Assembly (NCBI GenBank): GCA_958299035.1
Contig: CATQJL010000316.1
Span: forward strand, 23,537,676-23,601,675
Length of the DNA stretch: 64,000 bases
Reading direction: 5' to 3'
DNA from: Cylicocyclus nassatus
Taxonomy: Eukaryota > Nematoda > Chromadorea > Rhabditida > Strongylidae
In this document: piece after piece, positions 1 through 11,948 of the stretch
Layout of the letters: each line of letters starts with the position of its first letter
How positions within the stretch are numbered: the first letter of the stretch is position 1
Notes under the pieces: model-generated
What the model was told of the DNA's origin: nothing
The model's input: the letters and a program-made list of their open reading frames with translations, nothing else
Databases searched by the model: none
Translations under genes and position numbers: made by a program

Positions 1-239
1 AAAGCGTTCTCAATTAACATTTAGTCGAGATTAAACCATTATCATCAAAGTTGAAATGTGTTTTCATAGAGCCGCATTTGTTGCATGTGACTGCTATGGC
101 TAAAAAAGCTACCGCGAAATTATATCGGATAGCAGAGAAATAGGGGATAAGTTTAACATTATAAGGGTGTCTATTTACTTTCGTGATGTGATTTTTTTGG
201 CTGGAAACAAAACACCGACGATATTTTGAACAACATGTA

Positions 240-541
240 GGCGCCGTAAAACCTAATTGCCCGCGCCGTGCCTTGAACACCAGCGTAAGCGAGCGGTCAT
301 CGCGAACGACTATCGGCGTTCACTATATTCCAAAAAAAATTTTTTTTTTGACTTTCATGTTGTTATCGTCAATGCAAGGTATATTTCAACGAAAGCTCCC
401 TTCAAAAGTATAAAAAAATATGTTTGAAAAGACGCGCGCTCATTGTCGCTTGAAAAAAGCCTATAGCGCTTCGGGACCAAACGTTTCCAGCCGCGCGTTG
501 GTGTTCAAAGCGACGCGTAGGCAATTAGGTTTTACGGGGCC
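240..541. repeat. Fold-back element with GGCNCCGTAAAACC ends
   Basis: The two ends are inverted copies of each other. Both read GGCNCCGTAAAACCTAATTG inward, and both are followed further in by a shared block around TTGAACACCA. TA lies directly outside both ends (238-239 and 542-543), as expected for a TA target duplication. No transposase frame was seen, so it is a non-autonomous element. Its superfamily is not assigned. Confidence 0.65.
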
Positions 542-715
542 TAAATCTTCACTTGAAATAAGGCTCACAAGAATCTCCCGTTGGGAGCAACCTATATTTA
601 TTTTACACAGTTGAGTCTAAAACATGACTAGTTGTACGTATGAGTATATCACGGTGGTAGAAATTATTAAGCAAAGTTGAGAAATCGCGAGCCTCATTAC
701 TAATTGCCAGGTTAA

Positions 716-1070
716 AGGCAGCGTCCAGGCAGATCTGGACCTATGGGGCTTTTACGTGGAAAGTACTTTCGGGGCCCTAACTAAGGCACTGCCCAAACGG
801 CAGCTCAGGTAGTGCTCTAATGGCTAAGACATCCCCTCGGAAGTGGACCCCGCGAACGCATTCGCATGGATTCATGGCAGTTTCGCGCCAGGAACCACGC
901 TTTGCGCCATGAATCCATGCGAAACACGGTCGCGGGGTCCACTTCCGAGGGGAATATCTTAGCCATTACAGCACTACCTGAGCTGCCGCTTGGGCAGTGC
1001 CTTAGTTAGGGCCCCAAAAGTACTTTCCACGTAAAAGCCCCATAGGTCCAGATCTGCCTGGACGCTGCCT
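716..1070. mobile_element. TTAA-flanked fold-back MITE (AGGCAG family)
   Basis: The 355 bp body is an almost continuous inverted repeat. Both ends read AGGCAGCGTCCAGGCAGATC inward, and each end is bordered by TTAA (712-715 and 1071-1074). The arms of about 170 bp match nearly base for base, so a transcript would fold into one long hairpin. Related ends occur at 10067, 16825, 18077 and, with a changed base, 60253. A TTAA target is the piggyBac habit, but a TA or TTA target cannot be excluded. There is no coding capacity. Confidence 0.8.
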
Positions 1071-1092
1071 TTAACAAATTTGAAGTTTACGT

Positions 1093-1544
1093 GTTGTTTC
1101 AGACTGCCTCACTGACCGAAGCAGATTGCAGTAGACCGCAGTTGATGCAGCTGACGGCAGCAGACTGCAGCAGACTGCATCAGACTGCAGCAGACTGCAG
1201 TGACCGCAACGGCCGCACAGATCGCTGCTTCTCGTAAAGGTGTAGTGATAAATATTTGTAGCTCAAACAGTCAACAACAATATGCGCCTAGATTACAAAA
1301 CAGATGTATGCAACAATAGAAGGAATCAGAACAAATAAGATACCAAAAAAACAATTGCCAAAACTTGATTAGGAAGAGTAATTAGAACCCGTGACTTGTA
1401 GGCGTATCACGGTATTTTGACGTGATCGCAATTGTATCCTGTTCTATGAAAGAATGCAGCAATCTGAGCGGAGGCTGTGGTCCGTGCGGTCAGTTGCAGT
1501 CTGCTGCAGTCTGCTGTGGTCAATGCGGCACTATGAAACAATCC
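1093..1544. repeat. Fold-back element with subterminal CAGACTGCAG repeats
   Basis: Imperfect inverted ends (TTGTTTCA, then TGCC and CANTGACC) enclose short tandem repeats of CAGACTGCAG on the left (about 1125-1200). The complementary GCAGTCTGCTG repeats lie on the right (about 1490-1525). The centre is AT-rich and has no open frame. The plan of ends followed by short satellite-like repeats resembles foldback (FB) transposons. No target duplication could be fixed. Confidence 0.6.
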
Positions 1545-2068
1545 TACTGAACCCTGTTAATGACCATAGCAAACGCTTTGCTGCTTTGATATAGTCATAT
1601 TGATATGCAATTATTTACTACCACAAAACGTCATAACCGCTTCTCGTCTACGTATTCTCATGCAAACAATTTTTTAGGGTGCGAAGGAAGTTTCCGGTCA
1701 CCTTCTTTCAACTCTCCAAAATTACAATTTGACTGTGAGACATTCATTTGATTATAAGGAATTATAATGTCTATTATACAACACCTACATGCATCGCATA
1801 AGTCTACGACAGTGCGGAGCCAGCATAATGCAATGAAGGAAGAATGATCAATCTGAAAACTTCCTTGAGTGAAACTTTTTGTGTTTTGCCATATAATGAT
1901 TACTTAGAAATCCACAAGTAGCTATGATGACGGACTGATTATGGGCACCATTAGCAAGAGGCTTTTGACATCAATTTTGCGGAACCACCATTTTTGCATT
2001 ATGGAAATACAACAAATTCTACATAAACTGTACATATATGAAGTTGAATGTTGGCAAATTGTTACTTA

Positions 2069-2776
2069 GGGCCGCATGCACTAACGTCCCCGCGGGGAGG
2101 GGACGCAGCTTAAAAGAAAGCTTTATATTTCGGAACTCGAGATACCTGGATTCCACGTTGTGTAACTATCCGTAAGTATTCCTACTACCCTTCACTATGA
2201 ACATGTTGGAAAGGAGCGCGAAGCTGTACGAACCGCATTTTCCAGCTTTTGTATGATCCCTGATGATCCCCGGCGCTCTTCTTTAACGTCATTTTTCTTT
2301 CTCCGAAGTTACCGAAAAACCTCCAAAGTTGCGCAGATTATCCAAACCGACAGTGCTAAGCATGTTCGTGATAAGAACAAATGATGTTTTGAAGTCATGA
2401 AATTTTCGATGATCCACAGGTCGAAATTTGGGGTTTACCGAAAATTCGACATTTCAAAAACTCATTTGTTCTCATCAGCAACATGCTTAGCACTATTGTG
2501 TTAGATGTTCAGTACAGCTTTGGAAAGTTTTTGTTAACTTCGGAGAAAGAAAAATGACTTTAGAGAAAAGTTTCGGGGATCATCAGGGATCATACAAAAG
2601 CTGGAAAATGCGGTTCGTACAGCTTCTCGCTCCTCTTCAACATGTTCATAGTGAAGGGTAGTAGGAATACTTACGGATAGGTTCACAACGTGAAATCCAG
2701 GTATCTGGAGTTTTGAAATATAAAGCTTTCTTTTGAGCTGCGATCCCCTCCCCACCGGGAAGGTTACGTGCGGCCC
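2069..2776. mobile_element. Tourist/Harbinger-like fold-back element, TTA target
   Basis: Left and right arms of about 200 bp are inverted copies starting GGGCCGCA. They share long blocks such as TTCACTATGAACATGTTG with only scattered mismatches. TTA borders both ends (2066-2068 and 2777-2779), which fits the 3-bp TWA duplication of PIF/Harbinger elements. A second inner inverted block lies at about 2270-2580. No transposase frame was found. Confidence 0.75.
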
Positions 2777-2779
2777 TTA

Positions 2780-5700
2780 GTGTGTTCTTTATAGAAATTT
2801 TTGTGTGCGAACCCATCAGCGCGAAACTTTCCACACATATGTTTTCGAACCGGTACACCCCGTAGGTTACTTTTTGCGGCGAAAATCCCTGCCCTTCTAT
2901 AGATTAATCGCTTTAAAGACAAATAAACTTTATCAATTACTATTGAAACACTTCCTTCGTGCAAACAGTAGTAGACTCATTGTCATCCCATGATAAGGGA
3001 AGTGCGGCAACTCAAAGAAGCATGACGAGATATCTGCCCTGTGTTATACAAAAAAGAAAGAGTGCCGAAACGCAGTAAGTTAAGCCTTTGAAAATGCGCA
3101 CCAATCTTGCTTTTTGTTGGGCCACTCGAACCCACGCTGCGGGCAAAGCCGGGACACCAGCTAATATTACTATATTTTCTTGCGGTTTCGGATTTAGCAT
3201 TTTGTCGTGCCATCCCAGCAAAGTGAGTGGTCGAAAACCATACGTTGGTGGTAACAGGTTTGACGCCTTCTTTGCGTGACGCAACAGACCAAGTTGCTTT
3301 TATGTTATGGAGAAGGAAATCTCACACTTTCCAACTTCGTGATAGTCCCTATTGGTTGCAAAAAATGACTTTCACCATTCTAAAACCCTTCTATTTCGTG
3401 AGCACATTACTTGGCTTGATATCGGCAAGCTTCGAGGTCTGATGTATGTACACCCCGGCAGAAACGGAGTAGAACTTATTAATGACCTTTAGATCTCTTA
3501 TCAATTTTTTCGACTGCTATCCGACTTTGAGCACGCAATGCCACATCCAAAAGCTAATTCTAGAAAGCCGTATTGTTATATAAACTGCAATTCTTTCTTT
3601 ATATAGCCTTTTAAAGGTCCTCAGGGGATGACCTACATTACTCTCTTTGAATTCATTTTGTATATTGGTGACGAAATCTTGTGAAGATGTGTTGACGATG
3701 CACGGCCGTATTAACCTTGTTTATGATAGGAACAAGTTAACTCTCCACGCGATCTCAAATTTGCTAAACCTTCATTTGCAAGGTGTGGCTCATCATCGCT
3801 TTCGCTACTCTACGATTTTCTTTTTTTCGCAAAATTATCCTCTGGCATGTCACATACAATTTCTGCATGACACTGGAACCTTATTGCTCCTTCGTAAAGA
3901 TAAATGACTTTGGAAAAGGGTATGTTACCCCTATCATTGGAAAATTTAAAATTACACCCCAAGTAAACATCAGGGTGTTGTATGATGTTCACATTGAACC
4001 GGAATATGGAAGTAGGAGTTGGATGCATCTAAAATGACTTTGAAACTGATTTTCCTACCACAATCATGCTTGAGAAAACGGATAAATAACATTAGGATCT
4101 TGTTAGAAAATCTCATGTACGCACACAGCCACCTCGAAAAGCAAAAAAATTACTAATGTAGAGCTTTCTAAGGTAGTTTGTCAACATATCTCGAGTCTTG
4201 GGATTGTCGCGAATTCTGGATCTCTAGTAACCGTCTAGGAGTTTAAGACCACGCAGAAACCATAAAAATCCCGTTGATTGAAGACCCTATAGAAACAACG
4301 TGGACGAGTTCTCCCGCACTACCTTAGCATTGGCTGCAGAGTCAGACAAGTCAGGAAGGAGGGTATCGCCTGGAAAGACTTGTTCAAACGTTAAGGAGAA
4401 TGTGGCAAGTAGTCTAGTGCGAGCCGAGCCGAGCTAGAACCACTTTGAGAGCAGTTTTCTCGACGTAAAGGAGGCCTCAAAATGAATTTGTCCTGGCTTT
4501 GGAAGGGGATCCGTTTCGCGCAGTGAGTGCAAGAAGGCAAATGACACAGACTATACAAGTCAAACATACATGGAGGAATTCAGAATTGAAAAAAAGGGCT
4601 CAGGCTTGCAAGCATGCGCTATCAGTCATTGCTATCAAAGTGCCAATGTTGCACAAAACACAATTCGCCCACTAGTAGTTACCTGCATAAGCCCACCGAT
4701 GTACCTTAACAATCTCAATGAAAGCAATGATTTTTTTAGCTAGACTGCTGACGTTACATCTATGCTCGCTACCATATGTTTTGTAAGCATAACGCCATAT
4801 TTCATTTTTCAAAGCATTCTTTTGCTTTTGATTATTCCGGCAGAACACCGAGTCGGATGAGCCTGTATTTGTTTCAAATTCTCTCAAGGCCACCGCATGA
4901 CAAAGGCTAGAAGGCGTATTAGTTGAACGGGTGCGAAGGCGTGCGCGTATCTTCAGCGTTGTAAGTCCTGCGTCTCTGCTTGCCGTTGTCAGTCCTGCGG
5001 CTAAGAAGCCTAACTATATTGCGCCTTCGTCATGCGCAACCTATGAATATTCAAAGAACCTTCTTTTGTAAACACTGAAAACATTTTGTCTCTGTTGCTT
5101 ACACTTCTTCACACCAAATTTCCTTTCCTATAATAACACCGAGAAACAAAGGTAATTTTGAGCTTAATCGTGTAGTTTTATTTCTGAACCTAAGATTTTT
5201 TCTATACCCAAACACTTGTATTGAGTCCAACTTAAATGGGCTTAGGCTGAAAATGCTCGAATGTGACGAAACATCTCTACTGGAAAACTTGACGTTTTGT
5301 TCGGAGATTAGCGGATGTTGAAGATGCGATTAAGAGAACCCTTCTTTTGGCTGCTTCAAGAATATGAAAGGAGATTAAACAAAAGACACAGCTCGCAATT
5401 TTTCAATTAGTTTTATTTTAGATAAGCTAGATCTACTCTTGGCCATCGTCCGCTCATTCACCTTGACCAAACATGTTCATCCTTTTTATCGATTAGGTTA
5501 GCTACTGTAATCCATAATCTGTAAGATGTAATGGTTTACTATTCTAGTGTAATTCATGTTCTGTTGCATGTTTCGGCAAGTCACAATGCCAACGGCAATT
5601 TGATGATAGGTCTTCGGCCACCCTTCGGTCAAATGGAAGCTCGTTTGTGGCAAAAACCTGACAGCCTAGTCTCCACTGCGCGGTCAGAGCAAGCCCAAAT

Positions 5701-8304
5701 AATCGCAAAGAACACTTATTCGCAGCTGACTGACTTAAACTGTCGTCAAAACTTGTTCTTCAGATATAATAAATGCTGTGATGTAAATGAGTAAAGATAA
5801 TTAGTGAGATATGGACCACTTATAAACGGTTACTGATAGCTTCCCAGAGGAAAAGTTTTTCTATAAAGATGAGTTCATACTTAACGCTGTCTTCAAAGGT
5901 CTAGAGGGAATTAGATCATAACCTTATGGTTGGCTCTCCAAATGCCTTCTCAACTTTCATCTTCTCGAACCCCTCCCCCTCCCCCCCCCCGATTCTATGG
6001 ATTCTCACAAGTGAAAAGAATAGTCTTTTGTTCTGCATCAGCGCTGACCCACTGATAATGTGCAACCGAATAATAGCGGTAACTCCACTAAGCTACCCGA
6101 GACATCTCAATCTGTAGTACCGCACTACTAAGCGCTATTGTACCGCATCAAAATCTCAGGTGTTTCTAGTGCCTTAACGCTTGAAGGTACACGATTATAA
6201 ACAAAGATGCATATTACTTACCATGCGCGGGGCCTCACGACTTATATGATAAGAAGTTGTTGATTATTAGGAGTTTTATCTCGTTTTCTCTCTCTTTCAG
6301 CTTGTGTAAATGACAGGTTATGGTACACAGTACTGCACAATACGACATTTTTTTTAACTAAAGCGGTTTTACCGACGATTTACCGGTAGTGACTGTGATT
6401 TGCAGCGCATGTGTATGTAGCTCACCTACGCTAGGATCTAACTTATGTAGTATATTCGCGTCTATTTGCTGACAACATTGGCATGTAAACAGAATATTCT
6501 CAAAATGTTTGCAGTTTGTGAGTCCGAATTGGTCATATTGGGCGTATTTTTAAGTTTGCGCACCTAACATCTCTTTCCGCTCTGTTAACAAATGTTTTTA
6601 TGCTGTTATCAAGCGACAAATGTAGGCATCGGAGGGACACTTATATCATGATCTACTAGCCTATAAATTTAACGGTACTCAAACAAATTAACTTACCTTT
6701 TGTAAAGCAAGTTGTCTTGGCATGCATCGTTGGGGGAATACGGTAAATAGGCATCCCCGACTGAAATACAGAGCTTGGTATGGCACGCTTTGACGAAACC
6801 TTTACAGCGTTGTATGGCGACCTAATTTTCAATTATAGTTTTTGCCATGAGGGGTGTTTGGTGTTATTTCATTGATAATGAAATGTTACATTGCGTTTAT
6901 CTCTCACGTTAGCCCGAAAACAGAAAAATTTCCTCACGAGTGACTGAATCGTGCTAACAGTCTTTCTGGTAAGAAGGAAATGATTTTCCCAGTCAAAATG
7001 CATTTGATTCAGTTTGTATTATAATTGTTCTCGGAAAAATAGAGTTCGAGAAAAGGCATTGAAGAGCTTGTGGAAGAGCCTTACAGAGTTGGAAATGTTT
7101 TTTGAATCTATGTGGCACAATATCGCCAGATACTGCTTCCCTCCCTCTGATTCGTGTCTCAGTAAGACTCCTTAAAAATACCGTTTATCAATAAAATAAT
7201 AAAATAATGAAATAATAAAATAATACCGTTTATTAATATTAAAATACCGTTGTTTTTTGTTCCAATTCTGAAGACGATCTCAGCGTTTATCATACGACTT
7301 TTTTGGGACTAGGGCTGGGTCGGAAAATGAAGTTGAAAACCTGATGCCCAGGTGGGGCAGGTTATGCGCAACAGCGGAACATACATTATCAACTGGATTT
7401 TGACAAATTTTGTCACTTCTTTGGCTTACGAGAAAGTCACGAACTTATAAAACGATATTTAAAGTGAGGTTATTTTGTGAATGCGGTCCAATACTGACTT
7501 TAAGTATAATTCTGATTTCCGTTTTTTTTCTACCACTAGACGGAACTTAGACAAAATCTGCGACCTTCCGCGGAAGTCATCAGTAGTGAGTTAAGATCGT
7601 CAAATGTGAATCTGTTGTCATACAATAGACGACATTTTCAGAATTCGTGCCCCACTAACTTCTCCGTCCCGTTTCCGGGGGCAGAAGCAGGGAGCGTGTC
7701 TGGATTGGTACATGAGTGCCATAAATTACACTGTGCCTAGTGAGGCGAAGAAACTTATGTTGCTTGCGTCTTGAACATATAGTCGATTTCCGCTGCCCCC
7801 CCCCCCCCTCCAAGTTGCCTTTGAAGCGCAAAAAAGCGTTGGTAGCATTCAAATCACTCCCTTTGGAACAAACTTGAGAGCAGTCGGCTTAGTGATAGCT
7901 TGAATTGGGTAGAGGACATCAGGTCGCCTAAAGAGCTGTCTATCGCGACGGCATCTGCAACAAAATGCTCACCTTTCTTTATCACAGCTAGTGTAAGGTG
8001 TCCGCGCAAGTGGAGTCTAGTGGCGTCTCAGTGCCCTATCCCGCTTGAGTCACCTAACTTAGATAAAATTTGCAGATTTCCTAGCTTGTTACGGAGGCCG
8101 TAATCGGTTGAGCAGTGATGAGCAGGTGGGGCGTCTACAGAAACGAAGAGGTGGGAGAAAAAATGGAAGGATAATGAAAGCGGGAGCGGTGAATCATCCG
8201 GTGTATCAGGTGTCTTTTATGACGATAGAGTTGATGAGATAATTTCGGTAGCGTGAGCAACAAAACTGTGAAGGAACGATAGGCGTGAATTTCTCTATCC
8301 TTAA
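2780..8304. other. Unassigned DNA, no gene recognised
   Basis: No exon chain, RNA gene or complete element could be supported here. The stretch holds an AATAA-type microsatellite at about 7186-7240, long C runs near 5970 and 7797, and a relic of the GGGTRGAGGACAT element near 7905. Short open frames lack splice signals in phase or family resemblance. Confidence 0.5.
7905..8060. repeat. Relic end of the GGGTRGAGGACAT fold-back family
   Basis: The sequence GGGTAGAGGACATCAGGTCG at 7905 matches the terminal repeat of the intact element at 26170-26316 with two changes. The following bases keep weak similarity, but no matching right end is visible. This looks like a decayed copy. Confidence 0.4.
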
Positions 8305-9546
8305 GGCCTAAGCATACCTTACGCGATGTCAGTCGCTGCGTAATCTAGCGCTGCAACAACTCTTCCTAATCGATCGCAAGCTCGCTTTGCTCGAGCTAGA
8401 CTTCATGCATTGGGGAGCTACTTACGGAAACTGCGTACCTACGCATTTGAGACGATTGAGGGTGCCTTTCTACCGCGCCGGCAGCCGCCGCTGACAGCCC
8501 TTAGCAGCCCATAGCAGCCGTCAGCAGCCCGTAGCAGCCCGTAGCACTCGCCAGCAGCTCATAGCCGCCGCTGGTTGCTTTTGTTCATAAGCGCAAAATC
8601 ATCAGATTCTTACTACTCTGAGTACACCTGCCCACGCTTTCCATGTTCCACACTTTCTTCCTTCCTATTGCTGCTAATGTGCCGATCGCCTCTCACACAT
8701 TACATAATTATTTAAAATAGCACCGATAGCCAAGGAAAAGATGAAGCAGAATCTTAAAAAAATGAACGCCTAGCATACCTGCAGAATCTGGACGCATTCA
8801 AAGTTGAAGAAATCACACGTCGAAGAAACTTTGGCAAGCTATGGTTCAACTGCGAGAAGGGAAATTGAGCACCAATAAGATAGCCAATCTATGGCAACAA
8901 GATAATATTTAACAACAATAGACACAAGTATGATATATGAGATCGAACTGCATAGGCTGCAACAGAAAGTGTGTAATTATGTCTACGCCTGCTTCATCGC
9001 CAAACGCTGGTTCGTGTGATTAGGGCGTGACGGCGAGGTCAAGCGATGCTTTCCAGGAGATTCTCTAATGCCAAGCCACCAAGAGGACGTTCATCTCTCT
9101 TCTCCTTACAACCTCTTTAGGCTGTCTCCATCCCACCAGTGACACACTGATTTCCTTTTATGATACTCTAAATTTTACACGTCAATATGCTCATCTGTTA
9201 AGCTCATATATTATCGGTGCTATATGTTTTTTTAATGCTATAAAGCTATATCAGTCCGGATAGGTGTATTTCTACCAGTCTGCCAGCCGTTTCCGCGGCG
9301 CTATGCTTACTAAAGAAAAAAGTGTGGAGGATGGAAAGCGTGGGCTGGTGCATTCAAAGTAAGACTTTGATGATCTCACGCTTCTATGAACAAAAGCGGC
9401 TAGCGGCTGCTTCGGGCTGCTACAGACTGCTACCTGCTAGCGGAAGCTGCCAGGCGCGGTATGAAGCACCTTAATCTGTACAAATCTGGCAAACCGCCAA
9501 GTAGCGTAGAAGTAGCAATTTCACAGAATCGTAGTTTCCCTAGGCC
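8305..9546. mobile_element. GGCCTA-ended Tourist-like element, interrupted
   Basis: The ends read GGCCTAAGCATACC (left) and GGCCTAGGG (right, inward), each bordered by TAA (8302-8304 and 9547-9549). The right part carries the block CTTGGCGGTTTGCCAGATTT, which is also present in the compact 203 bp element at 30063-30265, so the two belong to one family. The middle is occupied by a second fold-back (8461-9470). This therefore looks like a nested insertion. Confidence 0.6.
8461..9470. repeat. Nested fold-back with CAGCCCRTAG tandem repeats
   Basis: Inverted ends (GGTGCC/GGTGCT, then TACCGCGCC and GGCAGC) are followed by about ten copies of a 10-13 bp CAGCCCRTAG-like repeat on the left (8475-8565). 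The complementary, shorter array is on the right (9400-9445). Inner arms share GAACAAAAGC and GTGTGGAA-type blocks. It appears to sit inside the 8305-9546 element. No open frame was found. Confidence 0.6.
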
Positions 9547-10066
9547 TAAGAAAAGATTATTCCATACAGCTAGTTTTTAAGTTATTATGAACAACTTTAA
9601 GCAAAATCTAGCAACTCCGAAATGACAACCCCTATGTTTTTTAATGAACGATGTAGAGCTTGCTATACGTCGCCTGCGCCGTTTCGTGGTCTAGATACTT
9701 CGCGAAAAAATAGTCGTAATATCTTGAAATGGCGGAAAAATATAAGAATCTGGTAATACTTTTCGCTTTAGAACTTGCTCTTATACGTACATGCAATCCC
9801 GCTCGTAATTTGCAAATAAAGCACCGCACTCCGGCGGAGTTCGTCGAACTTCGCGTCGCATCGCCATATCGTGTTCCAGAGTGGACGATTTCTCAATCAT
9901 AGTACCATTCAACTCAGTCGACGAAATGCTTCCTCATTGCTTGTTTGGATGATATAGTCGAATTTCATGGATCTTTCTAGAATTTTGCTCACTAAGTAAA
10001 TTGCTGTGCACAGAATAAGCTCCTGTGATCTGCCGTGAGCAAAAATCTGGAAAGGTTAGAATTTAA

Positions 10067-10372
10067 AGGCAGTGGACAGGCAAAATGGACCCCTGTCAGA
10101 TTTTGGTAGTTTCGGGTAGTGGACCCCTCAAGTACACCATAGCCCCAACCCCACTTCCAATTGATGCGCTAAGTCCTGAAAAAAGCGCTTCAAACTTCCA
10201 CCAATAACGCCCACTCAATGCAAGTGGGCGGGGCTGGTGGAGTTTTGAAGCGCTTTTTTCAGGACTTAGCGCATGAATTGGAATGTGGGGTTTGGGCTAC
10301 GGTGTACTTGGGGGGTCCACTACCCGAAACTACCAAAATCTGACAGGGGTCCATTTTGCCTGTCCGCTGCCT
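10067..10372. mobile_element. TTAA-flanked fold-back MITE (AGGCAG family)
   Basis: The ends read AGGCAGTGGACAGGCAAAAT (left) and AGGCAGCGGACAGGC (right, inward), each bordered by TTAA (10063-10066 and 10373-10376). The 306 bp body is an inverted repeat with a CCACCAATAACGCCC-type loop around 10200. Termini match the 716-1070 element, but the interiors differ, so one terminal type drives several sequence families. Confidence 0.75.
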
Positions 10373-11948
10373 TTAACGATCAACCGTGCCCACGCACTCC
10401 TATACTTGGAAGATGTATCTCGGCGAGCTGAGCTTCAGGATTCGTCCACTCCAAAGCACTACAGCTATGGACGCAAAGTTTGGCGAACTCTTGCGAATTC
10501 CGGTGATTTTTTTTACGAACTACGAATGATATTGTAGTGCGAAATACATTTTTACAACTCTAATAATCTACTCTCAAGAAGTGTTCGAGTTACTGTTTCC
10601 CTCATTCAATGGTTCAGATTTGTCTTTTGTTTTTTGTTTTTATTTTGTTTTTTCTACAGCGTTGCGAAATGTGCTCCGAAAATCACCGGCCCACTATACA
10701 GTAAAAAAGTTTCCCTCCTTAAGTATACAAACGCTAGTCTCTTTCAATTGAGAAAACCTTTGATTATGTGCGTATCGTGGATATAATAGCCATTTTTTGC
10801 ATCAAAAAATTGTTGACTGAAGCTGACATAGACTTCGATTTTATCCTTTTCACTCGAGTATCACTTTTCTCAATTTACATCCTACAATAAACAGAGTTTC
10901 GCGATCATCGGTCGCATATAACATTGATTGTTCATGTTCCTATTCTTTGAAAAAAATGAAATCGTGTTGCTGAGATATTTAGCATTTGTTCTCATCTGGT
11001 CCCAATTACAACATTCTTTTAGTCAAAGTTAGTTATGGACTGGAATTATTTATAGATGCGCATTGCTATTTCTTGTTAGTAAGTATTTTTGAAAGAACCC
11101 CTCAAGCTAACTTTTCGTTCGTGGTCTATCAGAGTTTCTTCCGCTAATGGGTTTTCCAAAATATGGTAGTTTACTGCAGTACAAAGCTCAGTTTAGATTG
11201 TTGATTTTTTGAAAGCATTTTTAGCTGCCCTAACCATTGCAACTGTCAGATCTATGTTGTCTCATTGGGTTACAAATAAACTTTCTATTTCGTGGTAGAA
11301 CGACTGAATGCAATAATATAATATCGAAATCGTCGATTCTATCGTTGAATTTTAAATGATAAATACCTTACCTTGAGGAAAAAGTGAAAATATTTGACTA
11401 AAGCATGTTGCGCTCCTTTTTATGCTTGAAATTGATTCAATCTGAGGGAACTGTATTTTGATAAGTTCCTTATTCGATTCGAAATTACCAATATGCTGGA
11501 ATGAAATTACTTACGGCTCGTTTATTTCAGTTCAGTTTTCCAAGAACGCATAGATTTTATTACTTCCATTTTTTATGCACAAACTCATCAAATTCTGTTT
11601 GTCAGGGATTGTAGGCGAAGAATGGAAAAGTCAAGACTCATTCTCATGAATGCTTTCTTGAAACTATTCGCTGGTTTTTTTACGGCTATTCGTTCGATTA
11701 AGGTCTAGCAAACCTACATCAGAAAAACAAGGAATGCCCACGTGAGTAAGTCTACCCTATGTATACTTTCTTAGAAGGCCACTGTTTAATATTTAACATT
11801 TATCAGTGTCTCCGTATGTCATCAGAGACATATCGAGATGAGTCTTGAAGATGATGATGACCTTGTGACCCTTGGCCGAGGTGAGCGATCACCGCTTATC
11901 CGAATCTTCATCTCACAACCTCAGCCAGTCCTATCCCTACTGATCGCC
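10373..11948. other. Upstream region of the cuticlin gene, no other gene seen
   Basis: This AT-rich stretch shows no recognisable coding exon or repeat. The last part is a candidate 5' flank. Acceptor-like TCAG and CCAG at 11921-11928, just before the preferred start codon, could serve trans- or cis-splicing. An in-frame upstream ATG lies at 11838. Confidence 0.4.
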